64,000 nucleotides of DNA from Lachnospiraceae bacterium. GTDB lineage: Bacteria; Bacillota; Clostridia; Lachnospirales; Lachnospiraceae. Under the pieces are notes generated by a model. That model ran no database searches. It was given only the letters and a program-made list of their open reading frames with translations, and was not told the origin of the DNA. Where the stretch lies: NCBI GenBank assembly GCA_017553505.1, contig JAFZLD010000019.1, forward strand, positions 62,001-126,000, read 5' to 3'. Within the stretch, counting starts at the first letter, position 1, and every line of letters starts with the position of its first letter. Shown here piece after piece: positions 18,222-26,849 of the stretch. The position numbers and the translations under genes were made by a program.

Positions 18222-19233
18222 CTATCTCGTCTCCTCCGCCTCTGGAAATAACGATTTCCGCAGAATCTTCCAGCTTTCTTATGATATTTACTATCTTCTG
18301 CTGAGCTTCTTCTACGTCCTTCATACGTACGGGACCCATGAAGTCCATGTCTTCTTTGATCATTACGGCAAGACGCTTTGAAAGATTGTTGAAAATAGCG
18401 GTCTGTACCTGCTCATTGGCATTCTTAAGTGCGACAGCAAGGTCGTTGTTGTCGACTTCTCTAAGCACACGCTGGATAGCTCTGTCCTCGAGAAGCAGGA
18501 TATCTTCGAATACGAACATCTTCTTTCGGATTTCGTCCGCAAGTTCGGGCTCTTCGATTTCGAGAGTTTCCATGATGTGTTTCTCGGTACCGCGGTCTAC
18601 GGTGTTCAAGATATCTACAACCGCGTCTACGCCACCGATGATGGTGTAGTCCTGGTTGATGAGGGATGCAAGCTTGGATTCCAAAACTTTCTCGACCTCC
18701 TTGATAACGTCGGGGCTGGTACGGTCCATAACTGCAATACGCTTGGCAACATCGGACTGGCGATCCGGCGGCAATGCCGAGATAATAAGTGCAGCCTGCG
18801 ATGAAGATAAGTATGACAGAATAAGAGCAATTGTCTGCGGATGCTCGTCCTGAATAAAGTTAAGCAACTGCGTAGCATCGGTCTTACGTACGAATTCGAA
18901 AGGCTTAACCTGCAAGGATGCGGTAAGCTTGCCGATAACGTCGAGGGCTTTATCGGAACCGAGTGCTTTTTCAAGAAGCTCTCTTGCGTAGCCGATACCG
19001 CCTTCGGAAATGTACTGCTGTGCAAGGCAGATTTCGTAGAATTCGTCGAGGACACTTTCTTTGAGCTGAGGAGTAATGCTTCTCGTATTGGCAATTTCAA
19101 GCGTCAGTTCTTCAATCTCTTCTTCCTTAAGATGCTTGAATATGGCGGCAGAACGCTCAGGTCCCAGAGTGATTAAAAGAATCGCCGCTTTTTGTAATCC
19201 GCTGATTTTCTCATCCGTGTTGTTACGTGCCAT
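18214..19233 (-). CDS. fliG: Flagellar motor switch protein FliG
   Basis: FliG couples the rotor to the stator and binds the MS ring through its N-terminus. Residues about 10-100 form the FliF-binding N domain (LQKAAILLITLGPERSAAIF). The middle ARM domain includes EHPQTIALILSYL, and the C-terminal domain carries IRKKMFVFEDILLLEDRAIQ with the charged torque helix region downstream. Length 339 aa is normal. Confidence 0.97.
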   Translation of the reverse strand: MARNNTDEKISGLQKAAILLITLGPERSAAIFKHLKEEEIEELTLEIANTRSITPQLKESVLDEFYEICLAQQYISEGGIGYARELLEKALGSDKALDVIGKLTASLQVKPFEFVRKTDATQLLNFIQDEHPQTIALILSYLSSSQAALIISALPPDRQSDVAKRIAVMDRTSPDVIKEVEKVLESKLASLINQDYTIIGGVDAVVDILNTVDRGTEKHIMETLEIEEPELADEIRKKMFVFEDILLLEDRAIQRVLREVDNNDLAVALKNANEQVQTAIFNNLSKRLAVMIKEDMDFMGPVRMKDVEEAQQKIVNIIRKLEDSAEIVISRGGGDEIVV

Positions 19234-19265
19234 AACAAACCTTCCTTGTGTATGTTAGATAGTAA

Positions 19266-20882
19266 TTACTCCCAGCCCTCGTTAAGCCAGTTGCGAAGAA
19301 GGTTCGCAACCGCTTCGGGGTTTTCGTCCACAAATTTCTCAATAAGTTTCTTGGTTTCAGATGACTCTTCAATCTCGATATCGTCAAGCGAAGGCTCGGG
19401 ATTGGACTGTAAAAGTGTCTCGACTGAAAGTTCTTCGGGCTCTTCTCCGGACTTTTCGCCTCTCATGCTTCTTATTACCACGATGGCAAGAAGTGCAAGA
19501 ATGATAACGATAAGAGCTATCTGAACTACGTCGTAAACATCGATTCCGAGACCTTCCGAGTCGACAAAGAAGTTCTCGTCATAAGCTACAATCTGAATGT
19601 TACGCTCGGGAATACCCGATGCTCTGCTGACAAGAGCTATCATCTCGTCTGTAACGGTAATGGGCGTACGCTCGCTGTTGGCAGCTTTGTACTCTTCCCA
19701 GGTGATGCCGTCTAATAAACCCTGCTTCTTCACGTCGTCTTCTTTGACTATGATGAAGTTAGTCGAGGAAACGGCAACGGAGGATTCGGAGTACTTAACG
19801 GTACCGGCGGGAATCTGTGTGTTCTCTATGAATTCGTTGGGTAAATATTTCTCGTAAAGTTCTTCGATGGTGGAGCTTTGTGAACCGTAGTCCTGATAAT
19901 ACTGAGTGGTCTCGGTATTGGAGTCGGTTCCGGGCACTCCGCCGCCTGTTCCTTCGGACTCTTCCGTGTAGGAGGATCTCTCCGAAAGAAGGCCCTGCGA
20001 CTGTCCTTCCGCAGGTTTATACTCGTGAGCAGTCTTCTCGGTGGTGGAGAAATCGATTACGAGATTGGATGCAACCTTAACGTCGCCGAAGGGGCCGAAG
20101 CCGCCGATAACTTTCTTGACGCCCTGGTTGAGAAGATTCTCCGCATCAGCCTTAACGCCTAACTGCGTGCTGGCATTGCCTGCTGCGGAAGAAATATCCT
20201 CGCCGGAGAACAAAAGATTGGCATCGCTGTCCATGATTACGATGTTATTGGCATTCTTACAGCCGAGTGCCGTTGCTACGGCCTTGGCAAGGGATGCCGC
20301 ATTGTCTGTCGTGAATTCTTCGCCCTCGGCGATATTTAAATAAATCGTCGCACCGGGCTCTTCGTCTTTGGAAAGAAGGGTTCCGTCGTTTTCGGGAAGG
20401 CTTAGCTGAACGGTACAGGAATTGATGGCCGGGAATACATTTACGAAGTCTTCTTCGAAAGTGCTTTCAAGATAGAGCTTGTATTTCTTGCTCTTATCGG
20501 CTTCCGTTACGGTAAAGCTTCCGGAAAGAGCTTCCTCTATGGTGTATCCGGATGTAATAATGCCTGAACCGGCAAGAGTGAGTCTGGCCTGGGAAAGGTT
20601 CTTCTTGGGAACTCTGACCTGAAGACCGTCGTCGGAGACTTTATACTGGATATCGGCACCCTCGAGTACCGAAGTTATCTGAGAAGCTTCTTTGGTTGAT
20701 TTGCATTGTTCAAGCATTGTGAAGTTAGGTGAAGTAAGTACTGCGTATAAAATTACGAACGCAACAACGACGCCTGCGGCAAGAACCACTACAAGCGTCT
20801 TTTGTCTGGATGTGAACTTGTTCCACCAGGCTACAATCTTCTCCCAAATTTCTTTGAGCTTATTAATTATCTTCTCAGCCAT
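19266..20882 (-). CDS. fliF: Flagellar MS-ring protein FliF
   Basis: FliF builds the MS ring in the cytoplasmic membrane. One membrane helix is near residues 28-48 and a second near 450-470. Between them are ring-building motifs with LPENDGTLLSKDEEPGATIYL and a Ser/Gly/Thr-rich loop (about 295-330). The last ~30 residues (KFVDENPEAVANLLRNWLNEG) are the FliG-binding tail. Length 538 aa is typical of Firmicutes. Confidence 0.96.
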   Translation of the reverse strand: MAEKIINKLKEIWEKIVAWWNKFTSRQKTLVVVLAAGVVVAFVILYAVLTSPNFTMLEQCKSTKEASQITSVLEGADIQYKVSDDGLQVRVPKKNLSQARLTLAGSGIITSGYTIEEALSGSFTVTEADKSKKYKLYLESTFEEDFVNVFPAINSCTVQLSLPENDGTLLSKDEEPGATIYLNIAEGEEFTTDNAASLAKAVATALGCKNANNIVIMDSDANLLFSGEDISSAAGNASTQLGVKADAENLLNQGVKKVIGGFGPFGDVKVASNLVIDFSTTEKTAHEYKPAEGQSQGLLSERSSYTEESEGTGGGVPGTDSNTETTQYYQDYGSQSSTIEELYEKYLPNEFIENTQIPAGTVKYSESSVAVSSTNFIIVKEDDVKKQGLLDGITWEEYKAANSERTPITVTDEMIALVSRASGIPERNIQIVAYDENFFVDSEGLGIDVYDVVQIALIVIILALLAIVVIRSMRGEKSGEEPEELSVETLLQSNPEPSLDDIEIEESSETKKLIEKFVDENPEAVANLLRNWLNEGWE

Positions 20883-20909
20883 AATCCACTACTCCCCGAT
20901 TACGAATTA

Positions 20910-21224
20910 CTAAATCTGCATATTCATTATTTCTTTGTATGCTTCCATGAACTTATCGCGAACGGCAACCGTGTACTGAAGTGCCGTGGAAGCTTTGTTA
21001 AGAGCGATCATTAAGTCATGGGCGTTCTCCGTCTTGCCCATGGCGAAGCTAATCTCTTCATTCTCGGCATCGGACAATAAACTGTTTGTGTTGTTGATAT
21101 TGTCTATTGCACTGTTGAGTATTGTCTGGAACATATTGTCGGTTCTTGTGTCCTGCTTAAGAACCTCAACGTTCTGCGCGCTTCTGACCGGCGCGGTGGT
21201 ATTAGAAAGAATTTTTAAATCCAT
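20910..21224 (-). CDS. fliE: Flagellar hook-basal body adaptor FliE
   Basis: FliE joins the MS ring to the proximal rod. The 104-residue protein has the expected C-terminal helices with DLMIALNKASTALQYTVAVR followed by DKFMEAYKEIMNMQI, a strongly conserved ending. It lies between flgC and fliF, its invariant place in Gram-positive operons. Confidence 0.95.
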   Translation of the reverse strand: MDLKILSNTTAPVRSAQNVEVLKQDTRTDNMFQTILNSAIDNINNTNSLLSDAENEEISFAMGKTENAHDLMIALNKASTALQYTVAVRDKFMEAYKEIMNMQI

Positions 21225-21265
21225 TGATGTGCTCCCCTAAAAGAAAATGATATGTACTATTTCTT

Positions 21266-21709
21266 TTACTGACCGATACTTAAGCCTTTCATGGCCATGG
21301 ACTTGCTGGCGTTGAAAGCTGTGGCATTGGCCTCATATGCTCTCGAAGCATCGATGAGGTTAGTCATTTCGGTGATGATGTTAACGTTGGGATAAGTAAC
21401 GTAGCCGTTCTCGTCGGCATCGGGATGGGACGGGTCGTATACCATGTTCATCTCGGTCTGGGTGTCCTTGTAAACTCCGCCAATCTTAACGCCTTCGCCT
21501 GTGTACTTGTCCATGGATTTGTTAAGGACTCTTGAGAACGGAGTCTGCTTGTCCTTTTCCTTGAAGGTTACGACCTTTCTTACGTAAGGAGTTCCGTCTC
21601 CCGTGCGGGTGGTGTTGGCATTGGCTACGTTCTCGGAGATAATGTCCATACGGTATCTCTGAGCAGTAAGTCCCGATGAGTTAATGTCAAAAGAAGTAAA
21701 CATTCCCAT
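21266..21709 (-). CDS. flgC: Proximal rod protein FlgC
   Basis: FlgC is a proximal rod subunit. The N-terminal signature FTSFDINSSGLTAQRYRMDI followed by ISENVANANTTRT and the C-terminal TNLIDASRAYEANATAFNAS are both family hallmarks. Length 147 aa is normal. A strong AAGGAGG precedes the start, 13 bases after flgB. Confidence 0.97.
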   Translation of the reverse strand: MGMFTSFDINSSGLTAQRYRMDIISENVANANTTRTGDGTPYVRKVVTFKEKDKQTPFSRVLNKSMDKYTGEGVKIGGVYKDTQTEMNMVYDPSHPDADENGYVTYPNVNIITEMTNLIDASRAYEANATAFNASKSMAMKGLSIGQ

Positions 21710-21722
21710 GCTCTATTCCTCC

Positions 21723-22112
21723 TTACTTCATAGCGGCTCTGAGATTGGAAAATTCAGAGTTGATGCTGTTTAACAGTCCTTCGTACTTAATCTGGTTCTT
21801 GGCAAGCATAACGCTCTCGGTCTCGGGATCGACGTTGTTGCCGTCAAGTCTGTAGGAAAGACTGTTGTAGTCCTTGTAGGTACGCGCCTGCAACTGGTCT
21901 GTTGTCAGATGTTTAACCTTGGCGTCCATTGTATGATAATCCGAATGCTTTAAAGCCTTCGTGAGTTCCTTCTCAAAGGTTATGTCCTCTCTCTTGTAAC
22001 CGGGAGTGGAAACATTGGCCAGGTTGTTGGCAATTGCATCGTTACGAAGCCACGATGCGTCCGCGGCTTTGTCAAGTACATTGATGTAATCAAATGCATT
22101 TGATTTAATCAT
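21723..22112 (-). CDS. flgB: Proximal rod protein FlgB, first gene of the flagellar operon
   Basis: FlgB is a proximal rod subunit. I start it at ATG 22112, which follows AGGAGG by 4 bases and gives 129 aa, the normal family length. A possible earlier ATG at 22163 has only a weak ribosome site and adds 17 unrelated residues. The N-terminal region holds LRNDAIANNLANVSTPGYKR, the rod-protein signature. It is the promoter-proximal gene, and its long leader contains the structured RNA candidate described separately. Confidence 0.93.
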   Translation of the reverse strand: MIKSNAFDYINVLDKAADASWLRNDAIANNLANVSTPGYKREDITFEKELTKALKHSDYHTMDAKVKHLTTDQLQARTYKDYNSLSYRLDGNNVDPETESVMLAKNQIKYEGLLNSINSEFSNLRAAMK

Positions 22113-22182
22113 TGGGCCTCCTAACCGGTCTGTATATTGTGCCTTAAAAAGTTGTATGGGCATAATACACCTACCTTATTTC

Positions 22183-22210
22183 ATTATAGATAATTATCAG
22201 AAAAAAACAA
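22183..22210 (-). promoter_or_regulatory. Possible sigma-A promoter for flgB downstream of the attenuator
   Basis: On the minus strand TTGTTT (22210-22205) is followed after 16 bases by a perfect TATAAT (22188-22183). The -35 is weak and overlaps the T-run of the candidate terminator. If active, it would produce flagellar transcript that bypasses the attenuator. The TATAAT may instead be incidental in this AT-rich leader. Confidence 0.4.
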
Positions 22211-22242
22211 GATGATTTTAGTCAAAAACCACATAATCTTGT
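22201..22242 (-). terminator. Candidate conditional terminator in the flgB leader (segments 3 and 4)
   Basis: Minus-strand ACAAGATTATG (22242-22232) can pair with ATCATCTTGT (22216-22207): 7 perfect pairs, one mismatch, then 2 more. Seven T residues follow at once. Segment 3 can alternatively pair with the upstream segment 2 (22273-22263), which would prevent this hairpin. This is the layout of an attenuator expression platform. Transcription is toward flgB. Confidence 0.6.
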
Positions 22243-22262
22243 GTTTTTTCAATTAATTTGAT

Positions 22263-22355
22263 ACAAGATATAGGTTAACATAATATTCCGTTATGTCGCC
22301 GAAATGCCTTAAAATAGGGCTTTTTGACTGTCGGCTCCCGTAACTATATCTTGTG
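22263..22355 (-). ncRNA. Candidate structured leader RNA (aptamer-like) upstream of flgB
   Basis: A perfect 11-bp closing stem, ACAAGATATAG (22354-22344) with CTATATCTTGT (22273-22263), encloses about 70 bases. Inside, several short helices are possible: GCCG with CGGC, a GCC/GGC hairpin, and CATAA/TTATG closing a 7-base loop. The enclosed region is more GC-rich than its surroundings. I compared it from memory with c-di-GMP classes I and II, preQ1, SAM, guanidine, THF, fluoride and glycine riboswitches and saw no match to their conserved cores. The downstream terminator makes a regulatory role likely; the ligand, if any, is unknown. Confidence 0.55.
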
Positions 22356-22371
22356 TTTTCCTCCGAGAAAA

Positions 22372-22408
22372 GTGCAAAAGAAAAAGGGACTTCGGTGAAG
22401 TCCCTTTT
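22372..22408 (-). terminator. Terminator of codY
   Basis: Near-perfect hairpin: AAAAGGGACTTC and GAAGTCCCTTTT with a 3-base loop, followed on the minus strand by T residues (TTTTTCTTTT). It lies about 55 bases after the codY stop and separates codY from the flagellar leader. Some read-through could feed the flagellar operon. Confidence 0.85.
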
Positions 22409-22462
22409 CCTTCGTGTAATCCTTTACCCAATACATTGTATACGCTGACTGCTAATGAATTA

Positions 22463-23248
22463 TTAAAGTGATTTATCCTTCTTCAGTTTTTCGATTTCGT
22501 CAAATACCGCGTCGTTTAAAACCTTAATATAGGTTCCCTTCATACCTGAAGATCTGGACTCAATAACGCCCGCACTTTCGAACTTGCGAAGCGCATTGAC
22601 AATTACGGAACGGGTGATGCCTACCCTGTCTGCAATCTTACTGGCAACAAGAATTCCTTCCATTCCGTCAAGCTCGTCGAAGATATGTGTGATGGCTTCC
22701 ATCTCAGAGAAAGAAAGTGTGCTGATTGCGGAATGTACTACCGCAAGCTTTCTGGACTCTTCCGCGTTCTCTTCGTTAACAGCTCTCAACATTTCAAGGC
22801 CCACAACCGTGGTGCCGTATTCGCAAAGAATAATATCGTCGATATCATACTGCACATTGCACTTGTACACAAAAAGTGTACCGAGTCTCTCGCCGGCGAT
22901 TTCAATAGGTGAAATAACAGCCTGGAACTTGTGAATGTCCGTATGCTCGAAACCGAGTGTGGCAAGGTTAACGTTTTCTTTGGTCGATAAAACCGCGAGT
23001 AAACGTTCGTTAAGCATATTATCGATAAATCCGCCCACGTTATTCTGAATGAGCTCGTCAATGGGCTCTACTCCCGGAGCGTTTCCAACACCCAATACCT
23101 TACCCTTCTTGCTTATAACAAGAATGTTTGAATTAAGTATCTCCCTCATAACCTTGCAAATGTCGTTGAATACGACTTTGCTGGAATTGTTGTTATGCAA
23201 CAATTTTCCGATTTTTCTGGTTTTGTCAAGTAATTGTACACTGCTCAT
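22463..23248 (-). CDS. codY: Global transcriptional regulator CodY
   Basis: CodY senses branched-chain amino acids and GTP and represses nitrogen, transport and often motility genes when nutrients are plentiful. The start is ATG 23248, 5 bases after a GGAGGTAGGAG site; upstream in-frame codons give residues foreign to the family. The 261-residue product has an N-terminal GAF domain (about 1-155) and a winged-helix DNA-binding domain with ASKIADRVGITRSVIVNALR followed by KFESAGVIESRSSGMKGTYI, essentially the family consensus. It lies between topA and the flagellar operon. Confidence 0.97.
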   Translation of the reverse strand: MSSVQLLDKTRKIGKLLHNNNSSKVVFNDICKVMREILNSNILVISKKGKVLGVGNAPGVEPIDELIQNNVGGFIDNMLNERLLAVLSTKENVNLATLGFEHTDIHKFQAVISPIEIAGERLGTLFVYKCNVQYDIDDIILCEYGTTVVGLEMLRAVNEENAEESRKLAVVHSAISTLSFSEMEAITHIFDELDGMEGILVASKIADRVGITRSVIVNALRKFESAGVIESRSSGMKGTYIKVLNDAVFDEIEKLKKDKSL

Positions 23249-23319
23249 ACTAACTCCTACCTCCGTGGGAACAACAATTAAAGGTCTATAAGCATACCTA
23301 ACCCCATGAGTGTAGAAAT

Positions 23320-23348
23320 ATTGTATCACTTCAGAAGTAAATAATCAA
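23320..23348 (-). promoter_or_regulatory. Predicted sigma-A promoter of codY
   Basis: Minus strand TTGATT (23348-23343), 17 bases, TACAAT (23325-23320). Spacing is optimal, and 4 of 6 and 5 of 6 consensus positions match. It lies about 70 bases before the codY start codon. Confidence 0.65.
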
Positions 23349-23379
23349 CCATTTTGCAACAATTTCAATAAATTAACAT

Positions 23380-23394
23380 AACTTTCATGAAATT
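23380..23394. promoter_or_regulatory. Possible CodY box upstream of codY
   Basis: AACTTTCATGAAATT matches the CodY consensus AATTTTCWGAAAATT at 12 of 15 positions. It lies 32 bases upstream of the predicted codY -35. A second, weaker match (11 of 15) overlaps 23360-23374. This suggests autoregulation, known for CodY in other Firmicutes; here it is inference from sequence. Confidence 0.5.
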
Positions 23395-23424
23395 TGCTAA
23401 TAATTCTATGTTTTGTGAACATAA

Positions 23425-23457
23425 GAAAAAAAATAGGCGAAGCCGTGGCTCCGCCTA
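23425..23457 (-). terminator. Terminator of topA
   Basis: AGGCGGAGC and GCTTCGCCT (9 bp with one G-T pair, 4-base loop, 23435-23456) are followed on the minus strand by nine T residues. This is a strong intrinsic terminator just after the topA stop. Confidence 0.9.
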
Positions 23458-23466
23458 AAAGTTGTT

Positions 23467-25521
23467 TTATTTGTCGGAAATATTACCGCATTCGGGGTTG
23501 GAACATACCAACTTGTTACCTCTTTGTACATAAATGCTTCCGCACTTTTCGCATTTCTTGTCGACAGGCTTCTGCCATACCATGAAATCGCACTCGGGAA
23601 TAGCGATGCATCCGTAATATCTTCTGCCTTTCTTGGTCTTTCGGATGACGATATCCTTGCCGCACTTGGGACAGGGAACACCGATCTTCTCGAAGTAAGG
23701 CTTGGTATTACGACACTCGGGGAATCCGGGACATGCGAGGAACTTACCGTGAGGTCCGTATTTGATTACCATGTTACGTCCGCAAAGGTCGCAGACTTCA
23801 TCACTTACCTCATCCTGAACCTTAACCTCGGAGAGGTCTCTCTCGGCTGCCTTAACGGCTGTGTCAAGATCCGGGAAGAAATTGGCTACTATAGTCTTCC
23901 ATTTAACAGAACCGTCTTCGATTCCGTCAAGAAGAGTTTCCATATTGGCGGTAAAGTTAACATCAACGATGGTGGGGAATGCTTCCTTCATCATGTTGTT
24001 AACTACTTCGCCGAGTTCTGTTACGAAAATGTTCTTGCCTTCCTTGGCCACGTAGTGACGGGCAAGGATTGTGGAAATCGTAGGTGCGTAAGTCGAAGGA
24101 CGACCGATGCCGAGCTCTTCAAGAGCCTTAACAAGCGATGCCTCGGTAAAGTGAGCCGGAGGCTGTGTAAAGTGCTGCTTGCCGTCGGCGTTATCAAGCT
24201 TAAGCTTGGTGTTCTTATCGATGGAGCCGGTAAAAGAATTCGCGCTGAATTCATCTTCCGCATCGCCTTCAACGGTCTCTGTATAAACATTCATAAAGCC
24301 TTCGAACTTAGGCTTGGCGGCGCTCATGGTGAACTTGTGTCCGCCGGATGAAAGCTTAACATTGGTAGTCTCATATACTGCGTCTGCCATACGGGATGCT
24401 ACAAAACGCTTCCAGATAAGCTGATATAATCTGAACTGTTCCTTGGACAGGTATTCCTTAACTTCGGTAGGGGTGCGGGTGATAAGAGTAGGACGAATAG
24501 CTTCGTGAGCGTCCTGAATCTTACCGGACTTACCGCTTGCCGCTTCGGTCTTCTTAACATATTCCTCACCGTAAGCGCTTCCGATATACTCGGCCGCCTG
24601 ACGGATTGCTTCATCTGACACACGTGTCGAATCGGTACGAAGGTATGTAATAATACCGGCGGTACCCTCTCCTACGTCAACGCCTTCATATAGCTGCTGA
24701 GCAATACGCATGGTCTTCTGAGTGGAGAAGTTAAGAGCCTTGCTGGCTTCCTGCTGAAGAGTCGATGTGGTAAAAGGAAGCGGAGCCTTACGAACTCTCT
24801 CGCCGGTTTTAATATCATCAACCTTAAACTCGCCGCTTTCAATATCCTTAAGGATCTTATCGGCCTCAGCCTTATTCTTAATCTGTCCCGAATACTTGGC
24901 CTTTAATGCCTTGCTTATGCCTGCGGCCTTGAGTGATGCTTCAATGGTCCAGTATTCTTCGGGAACAAATGCGTCTATTTCGTCTTCTCTGTCACAAATA
25001 ATTCTGAGTGCAACGCTCTGTACACGACCCGCACTCAAACCACGCTTAACCTTGGCCCAGAGAATAGGGGAAATTTCGTAACCCACCATTCTATCGAGCA
25101 TACGTCTGGTCTGCTGAGAATCCACAAGATTCATGTCGAGGTCTCTCGGAGCCTTTAAGGATTCTTTGACCGCGTTCTTGGTGATTTCGTTAAATGTAAT
25201 TCTGTATACTTTCTTATCCTGAAGCTTAAGTGCCTCAAGAAGATGCCATGAAATTGCTTCACCTTCGCGGTCAGGGTCGGTTGCAAGATAAATCTTATCC
25301 GCTTTCTTAACTTCCTTACGAAGTGCCGAAAGAACGTCGCCCTTGCCCCTTATAGTGATATATTTAGGTTCAAAGTCATGCTCGACATCAATACCCAGCT
25401 GACTCTTGGGAAGGTCTCTTACGTGGCCGTAACTCGCCATAACCTCGTAATTGCTACCCAGGAATTTCTTAATGGTATTAACCTTCGCAGGTGACTCAAC
25501 TATTACCAAATTCTTAGCCAT
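23467..25521 (-). CDS. topA: DNA topoisomerase I
   Basis: Type IA topoisomerase that relaxes negative supercoils. The start is ATG 25521 after GGGGAG, giving 684 aa beginning MAKNLVIVESPAKVNTIKKF. Visible parts are the TOPRIM domain with YLATDPDREGEAISWHL, the catalytic-tyrosine region (GIITYLRTDSTRVSDEA, Tyr near residue 300), and three C-terminal zinc fingers (CDLC...C, CPKC...C, CEKC...C). Codons upstream of 25521 are not part of the family. Gene order topA-codY is common in Clostridia. Confidence 0.98.
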   Translation of the reverse strand: MAKNLVIVESPAKVNTIKKFLGSNYEVMASYGHVRDLPKSQLGIDVEHDFEPKYITIRGKGDVLSALRKEVKKADKIYLATDPDREGEAISWHLLEALKLQDKKVYRITFNEITKNAVKESLKAPRDLDMNLVDSQQTRRMLDRMVGYEISPILWAKVKRGLSAGRVQSVALRIICDREDEIDAFVPEEYWTIEASLKAAGISKALKAKYSGQIKNKAEADKILKDIESGEFKVDDIKTGERVRKAPLPFTTSTLQQEASKALNFSTQKTMRIAQQLYEGVDVGEGTAGIITYLRTDSTRVSDEAIRQAAEYIGSAYGEEYVKKTEAASGKSGKIQDAHEAIRPTLITRTPTEVKEYLSKEQFRLYQLIWKRFVASRMADAVYETTNVKLSSGGHKFTMSAAKPKFEGFMNVYTETVEGDAEDEFSANSFTGSIDKNTKLKLDNADGKQHFTQPPAHFTEASLVKALEELGIGRPSTYAPTISTILARHYVAKEGKNIFVTELGEVVNNMMKEAFPTIVDVNFTANMETLLDGIEDGSVKWKTIVANFFPDLDTAVKAAERDLSEVKVQDEVSDEVCDLCGRNMVIKYGPHGKFLACPGFPECRNTKPYFEKIGVPCPKCGKDIVIRKTKKGRRYYGCIAIPECDFMVWQKPVDKKCEKCGSIYVQRGNKLVCSNPECGNISDK

Positions 25522-25560
25522 TTGTACTCCCCTTGATTTAAAGTTGATACAACGTGTGTA

Positions 25561-25589
25561 AATATACACTATAATTTTGGGTTTCGCAA
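25561..25589 (-). promoter_or_regulatory. Predicted promoter of topA
   Basis: Minus strand TTGCGA (25589-25584), 17 bases, TATATT (25566-25561), about 40 bases upstream of the topA start. Spacing is ideal; the -35 matches 4 of 6. Confidence 0.5.
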
Positions 25590-25702
25590 CATCTAATTTG
25601 TTAATTTTTTAATAACAATATTTTTCCCTTCTATATTTAATACGCATCTAATGACGCATTGATACAATAATTTAGACTAGTTAAACTATGCGGAGGCATA
25701 TG

Positions 25703-26848
25703 ATGATATACATCGTTGAAATTGATTGCATATGTTTGTTTGCGCTTATTTTTGTCGCCAGAAGTATGCGCAAAAAAAGAAACTTGGGCTCGGCCTCCAA
25801 TTATTTCTACCTGTCAGGCTATTTTACGATGCTTGTAATTGCAATGGACATTTTCAGCCTGCTTTTAGAAGCCGGCGCGCTTGGCTTCTTAAGTAACAGC
25901 ATAGCGTTTAACTATCTTATCAACATCATATACTACGTCGCCGCAGTATGTGCCACATATTACTGGTTCATGAATACAGGCTACGTAATCAACAGTTCGT
26001 TCTGGGGACGCAAAAGAAACATGTTTCTTGCAATGATTCCCGTCTTTTTCAGTGTTGTCCTGTCGTTATTAAGCATATGGCAGGGCTACTACTTTTACAT
26101 AGATGAAGCCAACAAATACCATAGAGGATCTTTGTTCTTTGTCAACAACGTTATTTGCTATGTATATGCATTTCTGTCCTGCATTATCGCTCTAAGAGCA
26201 GCCCTTAGGGAAACCGATTATATCAAAAGAAAGCAGTACCTGCTTATCTCCTTCTATATCGTATTCCCGCTACTTGTGGCCGTTATTCAGGTGCTTCGTC
26301 CCGACATACCCACTATTCATGTCGGCATGACAATTCCCATCATATATATTTACACAGAGCTTTTAGACCTTCAGATATCCACGGATTATCTTACAGGGCT
26401 TAATAACCGTAACCAGCTTATGCGCTTTTTGAACATGGCGGTTGCCAACCCCACTAAAGACAAGACTCTGTTTCTTTTTCTGATTGATGTAGACAGTTTT
26501 AAGAAGATTAACGACAACTACGGCCATGCGGAAGGCGACTTCGCCCTGCAAAAGACCGCGGGAGTGTTAAAGTCCGTTGCCAAGAAATTCGGAGGCTTTG
26601 TGGCGCGTTTCGGCGGTGATGAATTTAATTATGTGGTGGAACTTGATGACGAACAGACCGTTGAAGATATCAAAAAATACTTTGAAAAACAGTGCGAGTC
26701 CGCATCAAAAGATCTCAAATACAAATTGTCACTGAGTGTGGGTTGCGCCAAGCACACGCCTGATCTTAAGGTAAGTGAGCTGTTCCTGCTTGCTGACTCC
26801 GATATGTACAAAGAAAAATCCGTCCGCAAGAAATTGCTCGGCGTATAA
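25703..26848 (+). CDS. Membrane-bound diguanylate cyclase (GGDEF)
   Basis: Makes c-di-GMP from two GTP. About six hydrophobic segments fill residues 1-215, followed by a GGDEF domain with STDYLTGLNNRNQLM and an intact RFGGDEF at about 304-308. The RxxD inhibitory site that usually lies five residues before GGDEF is absent (KFGG instead), so product inhibition is unlikely. I place the start at ATG 25703. An upstream ATG at 25688 precedes the GGAGG site, and 25700 is too close to it. It is the only plus-strand gene in the first 34 kb and converges with dprA with one base between them. The sensory ligand is unknown. Confidence 0.9.
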   Translation: MIYIVEIDCICLFALIFVARSMRKKRNLGSASNYFYLSGYFTMLVIAMDIFSLLLEAGALGFLSNSIAFNYLINIIYYVAAVCATYYWFMNTGYVINSSFWGRKRNMFLAMIPVFFSVVLSLLSIWQGYYFYIDEANKYHRGSLFFVNNVICYVYAFLSCIIALRAALRETDYIKRKQYLLISFYIVFPLLVAVIQVLRPDIPTIHVGMTIPIIYIYTELLDLQISTDYLTGLNNRNQLMRFLNMAVANPTKDKTLFLFLIDVDSFKKINDNYGHAEGDFALQKTAGVLKSVAKKFGGFVARFGGDEFNYVVELDDEQTVEDIKKYFEKQCESASKDLKYKLSLSVGCAKHTPDLKVSELFLLADSDMYKEKSVRKKLLGV

Positions 26849-26849
26849 A

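Noticed and set aside
22263..22355. Known c-di-GMP riboswitch (class I or II) before flgB
   Set aside because: The conserved cores (such as GACGCAAAGC for class I) are absent on both strands.
23249..23329. N-terminal extension of CodY
   Set aside because: In-frame codons exist, but a strong ribosome site lies directly before 23248 and the family length (261 aa) fits the shorter form; the extension overlaps the predicted promoter.
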